Origin: Gemmatimonadaceae bacterium
GTDB taxonomy: Bacteria > Gemmatimonadota > Gemmatimonadetes > Gemmatimonadales > Gemmatimonadaceae
Reading direction: 5' to 3'
Length of the DNA stretch: 64,000 bases
Assembly (NCBI GenBank): GCA_013817305.1
Contig: JACDCY010000003.1
Coordinates: 1 to 64,000, forward strand
Every line of letters begins with the position of its first letter. Positions within the stretch are counted from its first letter, which is position 1. The notes under the pieces are model-generated. The model did not search any database. It had not been told where the DNA came from and was given only the letters and a program-made list of their open reading frames with translations. Positions 28,327-38,900 of this stretch are shown here, piece by piece. Made by a program: the position numbers and the translations under genes.

Positions 28327-29394
28327 TTAATCCGGCCCCCGAGGCTGGCCGGTCGCACCCAGCCATTCACGAATCGCGCGGAATGGGTCGTCCCGCGAGC
28401 TCTCCGCCAGCCGGATGACCCGGGCTATCGCCGCCTGGAGGTTCCGGTCCTCGAGCCAGTAGACCTCGTCGAACAGAGCCAGCTCCTTCGCGTACACCAC
28501 CCGGGCCAGCACGTACGCATTGTTCAGCGGAACGCGCTCGGCGTATCGGGGCCCGATCGTCCGCAGGGTCGGGCCCACGCTGTCGATGAGCGCGCGCCTC
28601 GCCCGCGCGTACACCGTGTCGCGCGCGAGCAGCCGCAGGGCCCGGTTACCGGGGTGCGCTGAGAACGTCGAGTCGAGCGAGCGTGACAGAGACGCCCAGA
28701 ACGCGCTGAGAATCTTCTGGTCGCGCCACCCTGCATCGGCCATCGCCGCGACCTCGACGGAGCCGCGTGTCCGGAAGAAATGCTCCGCGCCCCGCGCGCC
28801 GACGAAACTCGCGAACGATTCGTTGAACACGGCCTGGCCCTTGGGGAAGTACGTGCTGTGCGTAATCTCGTGGATGACCGTGTTCGCCAGGTCGAGAGAG
28901 TCGTGCCTGAGCGTGGTGCTCAGCAGCGGATCCTCGAACCAGCCAAGGGTGCTGAATGCGTCGGAAGTCCGCAGATAAGTGTCGTACCCTTTGGCTTCCA
29001 ATTCTCTGAGCGCCTTCATCGCATCGGACAGATCGAAGAAGCCGCGGTAAGGGAGACGCCCAACCACGGGATACCGCCAGCTGTACCCTGCCAGCGAATC
29101 GCGTCGCGCCGCGCTCAGCACCAGGACCAGCGTGTCGCGGCCGATGTCGGAGAAGGTTGTGAAGCTCGCCCCGGGATTCAGCCCGAGTGAGTCGGCGGCA
29201 AATTGTCGTGCGGCAAGCACAAGCCTGAGCTTGGCCTTCACGGAGTCGGCGACCGCCGGATCGTTCACCAGCTCCCGGATCGGACGGCGCGCGGCCAGAA
29301 TCCGCGCTTCCTCGACCGCCGCGCGGGCAAGGTAGCAGCCCTGGCTGGTGATCAGCATGGCCAGAGTAGCGAGAATCCGTGCGGGGTGATGCAT
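28327..29394 (-). CDS. Putative aminopeptidase lipoprotein (PF10023-like, HExxH)
   Basis: Predicted zinc-dependent aminopeptidase, 355 residues, anchored by a lipobox (ITSQGC, C20). The metal site is VIHEITHSTYF (HExxH) followed by the downstream glutamate in NESFASFVG. The blocks SWRYPVVGRLPYRGFFD and TSDAFSTLGWFEDPLLS are typical of this family. ATG 29394 places the signal peptide at the N-terminus; an ATG six codons earlier is also in frame, and neither has a clear ribosome-binding site. It is divergent from dnaE. Peptide degradation would fit with the peptide transporters elsewhere in the window, but no physical link shows this. Confidence 0.82.
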   Translation of the reverse strand: MHHPARILATLAMLITSQGCYLARAAVEEARILAARRPIRELVNDPAVADSVKAKLRLVLAARQFAADSLGLNPGASFTTFSDIGRDTLVLVLSAARRDSLAGYSWRYPVVGRLPYRGFFDLSDAMKALRELEAKGYDTYLRTSDAFSTLGWFEDPLLSTTLRHDSLDLANTVIHEITHSTYFPKGQAVFNESFASFVGARGAEHFFRTRGSVEVAAMADAGWRDQKILSAFWASLSRSLDSTFSAHPGNRALRLLARDTVYARARRALIDSVGPTLRTIGPRYAERVPLNNAYVLARVVYAKELALFDEVYWLEDRNLQAAIARVIRLAESSRDDPFRAIREWLGATGQPRGPD

Positions 29395-29520
29395 GGGTAC
29401 AAACTGCCACATAGAACGGCCAAGCCGGTAGCTGTCAGCCGGAAGCTGCCGGCCGCGGGCTTTTGAACGCGTTCCATGTAGCAGTTAAGAACCGATGCCC
29501 CGCCGGAGCTAGATTAAAGT

Positions 29521-32500
29521 GTGTCCTTCGTTCATCTCCACTGTCATTCGGAATACTCCCTTCTCGACGGCGCTAACCGGATAAGCGACCTGATTTCACG
29601 GGCGCTTGAGTTCGAGCAGCCGGCGCTCGCGATCACGGATCACGGCAACCTGCACGGGGCCTGGGAGTTTCAGGAGCAGGCCCGAAAGGCGGGCCTCAAG
29701 CCGATCATCGGCATGGAAGCCTACGTCGCCCCGGGCGACCGGCGGCTCAAGGCGCGCACCGACCTCCGATCCAAGCCCTACTACCACCTCGTTCTTCTCG
29801 CACGCGACGCCGCCGGCTACAGGAACCTGATCAAGCTTTCGTCGCTGGCGTACACCGAGGGATTTTATGCCAAGCCACGCGTGGACCGCGAGCTGCTGGC
29901 CAAGTACAGCGAGGGGATCGTCGTCTCGTCGGCGTGCATGGCCGGCGAGGTGGCCGTCGCGCTCCTCAACGACGATTACGACGCGGCCCGCGAAGCCGCA
30001 TCGTGGTACGCCGAAGTCTTTCGCGACCGGTATTACCTCGAAGTTCAGGCGCACGACAGCCCCAACCAGGGCGCGCTCAACGAGCGCGTCTTCAAGCTCG
30101 CCGGCGAGCTGAGTCTGCCGGTCATCGCGACCAACGACTCGCACTTCCTCAAGCGCGAGGATCACGACGCCCACGACGTGCTGCTCTGCATCGGACTCGG
30201 CAAGGAGCGCGCTGAGCCCGACCGGATGCATTACGACGAAGGACTCTACTTCAAGAGCGCGGACGAAGTTTCCGCACGATTCCCGACCCGCCCCGACGTG
30301 CTCGAGAACACGCTGCGGATCGCCGAAGAATCGTCGATCTCGTTTTCCAAGAAATACCAGGTCCCCTCGTTTCCGCTCCCGCCGGGCGTGGAATCGGAGA
30401 ACGACCTGCTGATCCGGCTCGCCACCGAGGGCGCACGCGAGCGGTACGCCCCCGGCGCGGGCAGCGATGCGGCGCTGCCGCCGGAAGTGCGGGAGCGGCT
30501 CGACTACGAGCTGGGCGTGATCACGAGCACCGGCTACGCCGGCTACTTCCTCATCGTATACGACTTCATCAAGGCGGCGCGCGACCGCGGAATCCCGGTG
30601 GGACCGGGGCGCGGATCCGCGGCCGGATCGCTGGTCGCTTACTCGCTCAAGATCACCGACGTGTGCCCACTGAAGTTCGACCTGCTCTTCGAGCGCTTCC
30701 TGAACCCGGAGCGCGTGTCGATGCCGGACATCGACGTGGACTTCTGCTTCGAGCGCCGGGGAGAGGTGATCGAGTACGTCCGCCAGAAGTACGGTCGCGA
30801 TTCGGTCGGGCAGATCATCACCTTCGGAACGCTCAAGTCCCGCGCGGCGGTAAAAGATGTTGGCCGCGCGCTCGGCTTCACGCCGAAGGAGACGGACGAT
30901 CTGGCGAAGCTGATCCCCAACGCGCCCAATTTCTCGCTCACCGTCCGCGAAGCGATGGAGCGCGTCCCCGAGGTGAAGCTGCTGTACGCCGACGCGCGCG
31001 ACGACACGAAGGAAGCGCGCGCGCGGAAGGGGCGGTACCGCGAGCTGCTCGAATATGCCGTGAAGCTCGAGGGTTTATCTCGTCATGCGGGTGTGCACGC
31101 CGCGGGCGTGGTGATCGCACCCGGCCCGCTGGACGAATATGTCCCCGTATGCACGACAGCATCGAAGGGCGCGGCCGGACTGGCGTCCGACGATGACACC
31201 ATCGTCGTTACGCAGTACGACATGAACGCGCTCGAGAAGGCCGGGATGCTGAAGATGGACTTTCTCGGCCTTACGACGCTCACCGTGATCGACGACACGC
31301 TCAAGTCCATACGCGCGCGAACGGGGTCGGCGCCGGACCTCGCGACGCTGCCGCTGGACGACGCGGAGACGTACCGGATGCTGCGCAGCGGACGCACCGC
31401 CGGCGTGTTTCAGTTCGAATCGCCGCTCGCCACGGACATGGTTCGCAGCATGCGCTGCGACCGGTTCGACGATCTCGTCGCTTCCAACGCGCTGATGCGC
31501 CCGGGCCCGCTCGACGCCGGGATGCATAAGGTCTACTGCCGGCGCAAGCGGGGCGAAGAGCCGGTCACGTACAGGCTGCCGGAGCTGCGCGACATCCTCG
31601 AGCCCACGTACGGTGTAATCACCTATCAGGAGCAGGTGATGCGCATCGCGCAGACGCTCGCGGGCATCTCGCTCGCGGAAGCGGACGTCCTGCGCAAGGC
31701 GGTCGGCAAGAAGGACGCGGGGCTGATCCGCGAGGAGCTCGGGAAGTTCGTCGAGCGCGCCGTCGCGCGCGGCTACGATCGCGCCGTCATCGAGGAGATC
31801 TCCGGCCAGCTCGAGACCTTCGGGCGGTACGGCTTCAACAAGTCGCACTCGGTCGCGTACTCGGTCATCGGCTACCACACCGCGTGGCTCAAGACCCACT
31901 TCCCGGCGGAGTTCATGGCCGCGCTGCTATCGTCGCAGATCGGCGACACCGACAGCGTGGTCAAGTACATCGCGGAGGCGCGCGACATGCGCCTCGACGT
32001 GCTCCCCCCCGACGTGAACGAGTCCGGCTACAAGTTCACCGTCATCGGCGAGCGCAAGATCCGCTTCGGGCTGGGCGCGGTACGCAACGTCGGCCACACG
32101 GCGATCGACTCGATCATCGCGGCCCGCGGGGAGCAGCCGTTCGAGTCGCTGTACGATCTGTGCGAGCGGGTAGACCTCCGGGTGTGCAACAAGCGCGTCT
32201 TCGAGGCGCTCACGCTGGCGGGGGCGCTGGACTCCCTCGGTGCGCATCGCGCCCAGCTGTTCACGGGACTCGACGCCGCGATTCGGGAAGGCTCGCTGCA
32301 CCAGGATGACAGGAAGACCGGCCAGGCCTCACTCTTCGGCGGCCCCGCCGAGAACGAGCAGGACGACGTTCGCGCTCCGCGGCAGCTTCCGGCCGTCGCC
32401 GTGTGGACCGAAAGCGAGCGGCTCACTCGCGAGAAGGAGATTCTCGGGTTTTACATCTCCGGCCATCCGCTCGACCCGTTCCGCGCCGAAGCCGAACTGT

Positions 32501-33063
32501 TCGCGACTCACACCGTATCGAACCTCGGCACGTGGGCGCCGGACCAGATGTCACTGTGCGTGGTCGTGACTTCCGTGAAAAAGCAGATGAGCAAGCGCAC
32601 GGGTAACGAGTTCGCGCGGCTGGTGATCGAGGATTTCTCCGGTTCCGCCGAGGTGATGGTGTTCCCGGAGAAGTGGGCGTCGCTCGCCACACAGCTACGG
32701 ACGGACATCCCCGTGCTGTTGCGCGGAGCGTACGCCCGCCGCGATCAGACCGCCGACAATCCGCTCTTCGTTGTGGAATCGGTAAAGCCGATGACCGAGT
32801 TCCGGGCCGACGGCCAGGTGGCCGTGGCATTGGAGCTGACGCTCGGCCAGCACGCCACGCCGTCGCTGGCAGACGAACTGCGCGAGCTCATCAGTCATCA
32901 CCCCGGCTCGGCGCCTCTCGAGATCCGGTGGAGCGACGGCAACGGCGAGCGCGCCGCCTTCAGATCGCGCACGTTCACCGTGTCCGCCGACGGTCCGGCG
33001 ATCACCGATCTCCGCGCGCTGGTCGGAAGCGACCGCGTGAAAGTGGTGAGGCCCAGCGCATGA
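29521..33063 (+). CDS. dnaE: DNA polymerase III alpha subunit
   Basis: Replicative polymerase catalytic subunit, 1180 residues, standard DnaE length. The N-terminal PHP domain starts with HLHCHSEYSLLDG and has LHGAWEFQEQARKAGLKPIIGMEAYV. The polymerase core carries the catalytic aspartates in MPDIDVDFCFERR. The fingers include GPGRGSAAGSLVAYSL and the later FNKSHSVAYSVIGYHTAWLK. A helix-hairpin-helix and an OB domain (AEVMVFPEKWASL) follow. The GTG start at 29521 leads straight into the PHP domain. It ends in an ATGA overlap with accA, an arrangement known in other bacteria where dnaE and accA are neighbours. Confidence 0.98.
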   Translation: MSFVHLHCHSEYSLLDGANRISDLISRALEFEQPALAITDHGNLHGAWEFQEQARKAGLKPIIGMEAYVAPGDRRLKARTDLRSKPYYHLVLLARDAAGYRNLIKLSSLAYTEGFYAKPRVDRELLAKYSEGIVVSSACMAGEVAVALLNDDYDAAREAASWYAEVFRDRYYLEVQAHDSPNQGALNERVFKLAGELSLPVIATNDSHFLKREDHDAHDVLLCIGLGKERAEPDRMHYDEGLYFKSADEVSARFPTRPDVLENTLRIAEESSISFSKKYQVPSFPLPPGVESENDLLIRLATEGARERYAPGAGSDAALPPEVRERLDYELGVITSTGYAGYFLIVYDFIKAARDRGIPVGPGRGSAAGSLVAYSLKITDVCPLKFDLLFERFLNPERVSMPDIDVDFCFERRGEVIEYVRQKYGRDSVGQIITFGTLKSRAAVKDVGRALGFTPKETDDLAKLIPNAPNFSLTVREAMERVPEVKLLYADARDDTKEARARKGRYRELLEYAVKLEGLSRHAGVHAAGVVIAPGPLDEYVPVCTTASKGAAGLASDDDTIVVTQYDMNALEKAGMLKMDFLGLTTLTVIDDTLKSIRARTGSAPDLATLPLDDAETYRMLRSGRTAGVFQFESPLATDMVRSMRCDRFDDLVASNALMRPGPLDAGMHKVYCRRKRGEEPVTYRLPELRDILEPTYGVITYQEQVMRIAQTLAGISLAEADVLRKAVGKKDAGLIREELGKFVERAVARGYDRAVIEEISGQLETFGRYGFNKSHSVAYSVIGYHTAWLKTHFPAEFMAALLSSQIGDTDSVVKYIAEARDMRLDVLPPDVNESGYKFTVIGERKIRFGLGAVRNVGHTAIDSIIAARGEQPFESLYDLCERVDLRVCNKRVFEALTLAGALDSLGAHRAQLFTGLDAAIREGSLHQDDRKTGQASLFGGPAENEQDDVRAPRQLPAVAVWTESERLTREKEILGFYISGHPLDPFRAEAELFATHTVSNLGTWAPDQMSLCVVVTSVKKQMSKRTGNEFARLVIEDFSGSAEVMVFPEKWASLATQLRTDIPVLLRGAYARRDQTADNPLFVVESVKPMTEFRADGQVAVALELTLGQHATPSLADELRELISHHPGSAPLEIRWSDGNGERAAFRSRTFTVSADGPAITDLRALVGSDRVKVVRPSA

Positions 33064-34028
33064 CGGCAGGCGTAACGCTGGAATTCGAGAAGCCCCTCGC
33101 CGAGCTCGAGCGGCGCATCGAGGACCTTCGCACGGCGGGAGACGGCGAGGTCAACGTCGGCACGGAGATAGCCACGCTCGAGAAGGAGCTCGGCGAGCTG
33201 CGCGCGGAAGTGTATCGCAAGCTCACGCCGATCCAGCGCGTGCAGGTGGCGCGGAGCAGCAGGCGGCCGTTCACCGAGGATTACATCCGGCTCGCGTTCA
33301 CGGATTTCATCGAGCTCCACGGCGATCGCGCGTTTCGCGACGACGCCGCCATCGTGGGAGGGTGGGCGCGGCTCGACGGCGAGACGGTGATGATCATCGG
33401 ACACCAGCGCGGGCGGGACACCAAAGAGAATCTGAAGCGCAACTTCGGCATGCCGCATCCCGAGGGTTATCGCAAGGCGCTGCGACTGATGAAGCTCGCC
33501 GAGAAGTTCCACGTTCCGGTGCTCACCTTCGTGGACACTCCCGGTGCCTGGGCGGGACTCGGCGCCGAGGAGCGCGGCCAGTCGGAGGCGATCGCGCGCA
33601 ACCTGCTCGAGATGAGCCAGCTCACGGTGCCGATCGTCGCGACCATCATCGGCGAAGGCGGCTCCGGCGGCGCGCTAGCGCTCGCCGTCGCTGACCGTGT
33701 GCTGATGCTGGAGAACGCCGTTTATTCCGTGATCACCGTCGAAGGCTGCGCGGCGATTCTGTGGAAAGCCGACGGAAAGAACCAGGAGCTGCGCGACCGC
33801 GCGGCGTCGGCGCTGAGAATCACGGCGCCGGATCTGCTACCGCTCAAGGTGATAGACGAGATCATTCCCGAGCCGCCAGGCGGCGCCCACGCCAACCACG
33901 AGGCGATGGCCACAACGCTGCAGGAGACTCTGTGCCGGCATCTGGAAGAGCTGCGCAAGTACCGGCCGGAGAAGCTCGTGCGCCGCCGAAGGCAAAAATT
34001 CCTGCGGATCGGGCAGTGGACCGAATAA
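33060..34028 (+). CDS. accA: Acetyl-CoA carboxylase carboxyltransferase subunit alpha
   Basis: Alpha subunit of the carboxyltransferase that makes malonyl-CoA for fatty acid synthesis, 322 residues. Typical start LEFEKPLAELERRIEDL, a coiled N-terminal segment, then FTDFIELHGDRAFRDDAAIVGG, GRDTKENLKRNFGMPHPEGYRKALRLM, FVDTPGAWAGLGAEERGQ and IGEGGSGGALALAVADRV. No zinc finger, as expected, since that is on AccD, which is not in this window. The ATG overlaps the dnaE stop by 4 bp. The frame is open upstream inside dnaE, but homology fixes this start. Confidence 0.98.
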   Translation: MTAGVTLEFEKPLAELERRIEDLRTAGDGEVNVGTEIATLEKELGELRAEVYRKLTPIQRVQVARSSRRPFTEDYIRLAFTDFIELHGDRAFRDDAAIVGGWARLDGETVMIIGHQRGRDTKENLKRNFGMPHPEGYRKALRLMKLAEKFHVPVLTFVDTPGAWAGLGAEERGQSEAIARNLLEMSQLTVPIVATIIGEGGSGGALALAVADRVLMLENAVYSVITVEGCAAILWKADGKNQELRDRAASALRITAPDLLPLKVIDEIIPEPPGGAHANHEAMATTLQETLCRHLEELRKYRPEKLVRRRRQKFLRIGQWTE

Positions 34029-34057
34029 GCGGCCAGCGACGAGCGCTTAAGGGCTGA

Positions 34058-34528
34058 TCACTGCCCCGGTCCCCGGTTCGGCGGACGAGGCACACCGCTG
34101 CCGCTGCCTCTTATCACCTGCTGGGCGCCGAAAGCTATGGCGGCGCCGGTCACGGCGAACAGCGCGGTCTTTCCACGATCCAGGCGCCGTTCGTAAATAC
34201 GGGCAACTGCGCCTCGCGGGATCGCCACCCGGTCGCCCTTCCAGAACTGCTCTTCTCCCGTGCGCCGCGTTGTCGCGATCATCGCGAGAGCGATCGTGTC
34301 GGCCGTCCACGCCAGCGGGCGACCGCGGGCTGATATGATGGCGGCCCCCAGGACCCCACCCAACTGCTCGGCGCCGGCGTCCGTAAACTCCAAAACTACC
34401 TGTGACTCACCGGACGGTGTCTCCCCAGCGACCGGAACCAGCTTGTAGCAGGCGGCGAACAGCAGGGCCGCGGCGGCCGCTGCCGATCCGAAGGAACGGG
34501 ATAGTGTGCGCATGCCCATTAAGTTCAC
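34058..34528 (-). CDS. Hypothetical lipoprotein
   Basis: 156 residues (151 if the methionine codon at 34513 is used). Signal peptide with an alanine-rich core and lipobox LLFAAC, then a small beta-rich domain (QVVLEFTDAGAEQL, AWTADTIALAMIA, GDRVAIPRGAVARIYERRLDRGKT) and one hydrophobic segment (ALFAVTGAAIAFGAQQVI) before a Pro/Gly-rich tail. The IPRGAVARIYERR pattern looks like a short strand-turn-strand module seen in exported proteins of unknown function. I recognise no named family. It stands alone between accA (convergent) and the second susC/susD operon. Confidence 0.6.
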   Translation of the reverse strand: MNLMGMRTLSRSFGSAAAAAALLFAACYKLVPVAGETPSGESQVVLEFTDAGAEQLGGVLGAAIISARGRPLAWTADTIALAMIATTRRTGEEQFWKGDRVAIPRGAVARIYERRLDRGKTALFAVTGAAIAFGAQQVIRGSGSGVPRPPNRGPGQ

Positions 34529-34558
34529 TGTCGGAGCGCCGCCGAGCCAGCCCCAAAA

Positions 34559-34592
34559 ACAGAACGACCCGGCTTCCGCCGGGTCGTTCTGT
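34559..34592 (-). terminator. Rho-independent terminator of the second SusC/SusD operon
   Basis: A perfect 15-bp stem (34559-34573 with 34578-34592) with a TTCC loop. On the minus strand it is followed by a run of U residues (complement of CCCCAAAAAC), 16 bp beyond the SusD stop. Confidence 0.88.
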
Positions 34593-34608
34593 CATTGCCC
34601 GAAAGCCG

Positions 34609-35985
34609 TCAGGGGCAGGCGTTCGGATCGTTCTGGTTTCTCGCCGGTTGAGCGGACGGTTCCGGAATGTTCGGATTCGCGTTTCTCTCCACGAGCGGAT
34701 ACAGCAGGCGCGAGGGGATCGCCGTGCGCCCTGGAGCTGGCGTCAAGCGAGGCTCGCAGTTCCTCTTCCAGTAATTCCACACCTCGATGTTCTGGAACAT
34801 CGTGATCCACTGCTCCACCGCTATCTCGCGCAGCGTGACCGTTGCGACCGGCAGACGCCCGGTAGCGGTGCGGACCGCGTTGAGCGCGGTGAGTGCTTCC
34901 GCCGTATTGCCGGCCCGGAAAGCGGTTTCGGCAATGATCAGCTGGGTCTCGGCCCACGTCACGACCGGCTGACGGAAATCCCCGTCGTAGTTCGGCCCGC
35001 CGTAGCGCGAAGCGCTCAGGAAAGCCGCGCTCTGGTTGCCTTCACCAGGCGCCGACCCAACGTCGCTGTCAAAGTACGCGGCGCACCACTCTTCCCCGCT
35101 CGCACAGTCGTCCAGCACCCGCGGGTCCCCGCGGTTGGACATCGTATCAATGAGCGTCGCGCTGCCCCTGAGGTACGAGTCACGCTCGATCAGCATGAAC
35201 TGATACCAGATATTCAGCTCCGAGCCGGCCGTTCCATGATAGAACGTGAAATCGTTCGCAGGCGTGCTGATTCCCTGCTTCGCGGCGGCGTTGGCCGCAG
35301 CATACGCAGTGGCGCCGCGGACTTCGGCCGTCGCCAGGTGATAACGGGCCTTGAGCGTCCACGCCGCCTGACGCCAAGCTGTCATGTCGCCGCTGTAAAT
35401 GAGATCCTGCGCGCCGGGGGCCGCGCCTGTCGCGGTGCCGGCACTGGTAATGCCAGCGCTGAGCAGAGTCTGCAGCGCGTCGTACACTGCAAACTGCTTG
35501 TCCAGCACGGGTGGCGTACCGTCGTTCTTCAGCGCCGCCGAATACGGCAGGTCACCCCATACGCCAGCGGCCGTACCGACGGACAGCGCTTCCATGATCT
35601 TGGAGATTCCAACCCATCGCGGCGATGCCTGCTTCGTAGCCAGCTCCGCCATCAGGCGCAGGTCCTTGATCCCGCCACGCGCGAAGATGAAACCCCACTC
35701 AGGCGAGTTGTCGTCCTCCGATACCGAATAAATATCGTAGGAGTTGTACTGCCGGTCGGTTCCCGCACACTGCTGCATCCACATGCACACGGTCCGGGCG
35801 ACGTTGCCTTCCTGTACCAACGCCTGGGCCGAGTGAATCGCGACGAAATATTGTCCCGGGCTGAGCGCCTGGGTCTGAATGTTCGGATCCTCATCCAGCT
35901 TGGCGCCGGAGAGCTCGAACGAATTGCAGGAGATGAGCGCGAAACTCGCCGCCGCTCCCAGCAACCCTCTGAATGTTCTATGCAT
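34609..35985 (-). CDS. SusD/RagB-family outer membrane lipoprotein (locus 2)
   Basis: Surface nutrient-binding partner of the upstream SusC, 458 residues. Lipobox ALISC with lipidated C20. Helical repeats appear in the N-terminal half (SAQALVQEGNVARTVCMWMQQC, RLMAELATKQASPRWVGISKIMEAL), while the C-terminal half has the SusD block TAEALTALNAVRTATGRLPV and REIAVEQWITMFQNIEVWNYWKRNC. It is not closely similar to the locus-1 SusD by eye, so the two loci probably take up different substrates. Starts 14 bp after susC and is followed by a clear terminator. Confidence 0.92.
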   Translation of the reverse strand: MHRTFRGLLGAAASFALISCNSFELSGAKLDEDPNIQTQALSPGQYFVAIHSAQALVQEGNVARTVCMWMQQCAGTDRQYNSYDIYSVSEDDNSPEWGFIFARGGIKDLRLMAELATKQASPRWVGISKIMEALSVGTAAGVWGDLPYSAALKNDGTPPVLDKQFAVYDALQTLLSAGITSAGTATGAAPGAQDLIYSGDMTAWRQAAWTLKARYHLATAEVRGATAYAAANAAAKQGISTPANDFTFYHGTAGSELNIWYQFMLIERDSYLRGSATLIDTMSNRGDPRVLDDCASGEEWCAAYFDSDVGSAPGEGNQSAAFLSASRYGGPNYDGDFRQPVVTWAETQLIIAETAFRAGNTAEALTALNAVRTATGRLPVATVTLREIAVEQWITMFQNIEVWNYWKRNCEPRLTPAPGRTAIPSRLLYPLVERNANPNIPEPSAQPARNQNDPNACP

Positions 35986-35999
35986 TGATTGGGTCTCCG

Positions 36000-38900
36000 T
36001 CAGCGGCTGAGACCGATCGAAAACACAATCGACCGGGTCTGCGGGTTATTGAAGTAGTCGACTCCGCGGTTCGCGACCTCGGCGCCGCCCAGGTTGGTCT
36101 CCGGGTCGATGCCGGTGTAATCGGTCCACGTCCTGAGGTTGCGTCCGGCGAGGCGCAGGTCGATCGCGCTCAGGCCCAGGCCACGGAAAATCGCGGGGTT
36201 GCTGAGCGTGTAGCCCACCGAGATCTCACGCAGCTTGACGAAGCTCGCGTCCTCGAAGAACTGCTGGGAAACGGCGCCGAAGCCGGAGCCGAGTCCTTGG
36301 TACCAGGACTGGTCGATCTTGACGGTGGTGCCCACTCCGGGTCCGCCGACCGCGCCCGAGCAGTTCGGGCAAGCAGGCATGTAGTTCGTTCCGAACTTGA
36401 CATCGACGTTCCGGAACTCGGTGTCCTTGTGCGTGCCGAAGTTATATAGCGCGCCCTTCGTTCCATTCCAGATGTCGCCGCCCTGCTTTATGTCCACAAG
36501 GGCGGTGAGCGTCAGCTTGCGAAGCAGCGTAAAGCCGGTACGAACGCTGCCGGTCCAATCGGCATTCGGATCACCGAGGATGCGGTTCGTCGGATCCTCG
36601 ACCGGGAAACCGTTCGTGTCGAGGAACAGCGCTCCCTTCGGCGCGCTGCCGCAGAGGGCGTCAACTTCCCGCCCGTCTTCGGTCCGCAAGCCGCGGCCGC
36701 AACGGACGAAGTCCTGCCCTCTCAGGATCGGAAGTGCAGAGCCCTCGAACGCGCTGCCGGCAGCGCCGGTGAACGACCCCGCCGCACCCTGGACATCGAT
36801 GAACTCGGCGCCCGCGAGATCCAGAACCTCGTTGCGGTTTCTACCGAAATTGAAGCCGAGGTCCCAGGCGAAATTGGGACGTGTGATCGGGCGGACGTTG
36901 AGGGATACCTCTACGCCCTTGTTGCTAATCTTGGCCGCGTTCGCAGCCTGCTGCAGATAGCCCGTACCCGCCGGTGAAATCGGCAGGAACAGAATGACGT
37001 CCTCGGAACGCGAGTTATACCAGGTGAAGCTCAGATCCGCGAGGTTGCGGAAGAGTCCCACGTCGAAACCGGCCTCGAGCTCCTTGGAGCGCTCGGGACC
37101 GAGGTTCGGCTGCGGCGCCGTGATGCTGCTCGCCAAACCACCCTGACCAGCCTGGCTCGTGCTCAGGCCGAAGAAGCTCAGCCACCCGTCATAGAACGAT
37201 CCCGTCGCCAGGCCGCTGATAGTAGCGTAGACCGGCGGCTCCTGCCCCGCTTCGCCGTACGCCACTCTGAGCTTCCCGCTCGGAATCAGGCCGCCCATGC
37301 CGAAACGATCGCCGAAGTTCCATGCAGCGCTCACCTTCGGGAACCAGTGCCGCTGCTTGCTCTTGCCGAACGTGGAGAAGCCGTCATTCCGCAACGAGCC
37401 CGTAAGGAAGACCTGGTTCCACAGATCGACGGTCGTCTGCGCAAAGTACGACTGCGCGTGAATCAGGGACTCGAATTCGTCGGTCGTGAGGTTCGTCGCG
37501 ATCGTGTTGTCGAGCTGGAACGGCTCCGGTGCCACGAGCGTTCCGCCCTGCGCGAAGAATTGCTTGAACCGGCGGCTGTTGAGGTTCTGGCCGAGGGTCA
37601 AGGTTCCAGCCAGCCACGGATTGAACGTACGCGTTCCCGTCAGCAGCAGGTTGTGATCGATGTTCAGGTTGGTGAACGTCACACGATTGACGCGGCCCGA
37701 GCCGCCCGGATCGCTGGCGGTCAGGGGAAAGCCTTCCAGGCGCTCGTCGGCGTAGTAATCGGCGCCCATCGTCCACCGCGCCGTAAGCCAATCGATCGGA
37801 GTGTATTCCGCATTAATGTTTCCAAACGTGCGGCCGACTTCACCAGTGTTGCGGAAGTCGTTGACCACGAAGAACGGGTTGTCGTAGCCACGCGCTCTGG
37901 TCTGCGACGTTCCCGTCGGATTCGGATAGCGGTAGGACCGGTGCAATCCGAACAGGGTGTCGCGGAACATCGCGTTGTTGAACTCGGGCGGGGTGCGAAG
38001 ACCGCCAAGGAGCAGGCCGCTGATGTTGGATCCCTTCTGAATGAAGGCGCCACGCGAGTCCACAAATGCCACGTTGCCGCCGACGTTAAGCCTATCGGTC
38101 ACGCGATGCGAGCCCTTCAAGCGGACCGAGGTGCGGTCGTAAAAGTTGTTCGGGCCGATGATGATGCCCTTCTGGTCCAGGCGCTCGGCGGAGATGTAGA
38201 AGAGAGTACGCTCGTTGCCGCCGGAGATGCTGATCACATTGTCCACCGTCGAGCCCGTGCGGAACAGCTCTCCGAAGTGGTCGTACGTAGCCAGGCCGGC
38301 CGGAATCGCGGGGCCATAGCTACCACCCGTGAGCGTGCCGCAGCCGAGCGACGTGCAGCGGAAGCTGCCGACGCCGTTGACCCGGTACTGGATCGGCGTG
38401 AGGCCGCCCGATCCGTGCGCGAACGACCGCTGAAGCGGATAGTCGCTGTTGACTTCGTCCGTGGAGATGGTCGAGCGGAAGGAGTAGCGGGTGGGGCCTG
38501 GACGGCCGCTCTTGGTGGTGATGAGGATCACGCCCTGACCGGCGCGCGCTCCGTAAATGGCCGCGGCCGCAGCGCCCTTGAGGATCTCGATGTTCTCGAT
38601 GTCCGCCGGATTGATATCGGCCGCGCGATTGGGCGCCGCCGTGCTGGCCGTGGACGAGCCGGTCGCGATGGTCGAATTGTCGATCGGCTGGCCGTCGACG
38701 ACAAACAGCGGCTGGCCGCTGTTGTTGAAGCTGCGTCCGCCGCGAATGCGGATGTAGGACGACGCGCCCGCCTCACCCGAAGCCGAGCTCACTTCAACGT
38801 TCGGCGCCTTGCCCGCGAGCGCATTGACGACGTTCGACTCATTACTGCGCTGGATCTGCGTCGAATCGACGGTGCTGCGAACGTGGCCGAGCTTCTCGAC

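Noticed and set aside
29420-29456. Another heptamer repeat upstream of dnaE (TAGCTGT, CAGCCGG, AAGCTGC)
   Set aside because: Units are too different to count with confidence; kept only as a weak case.
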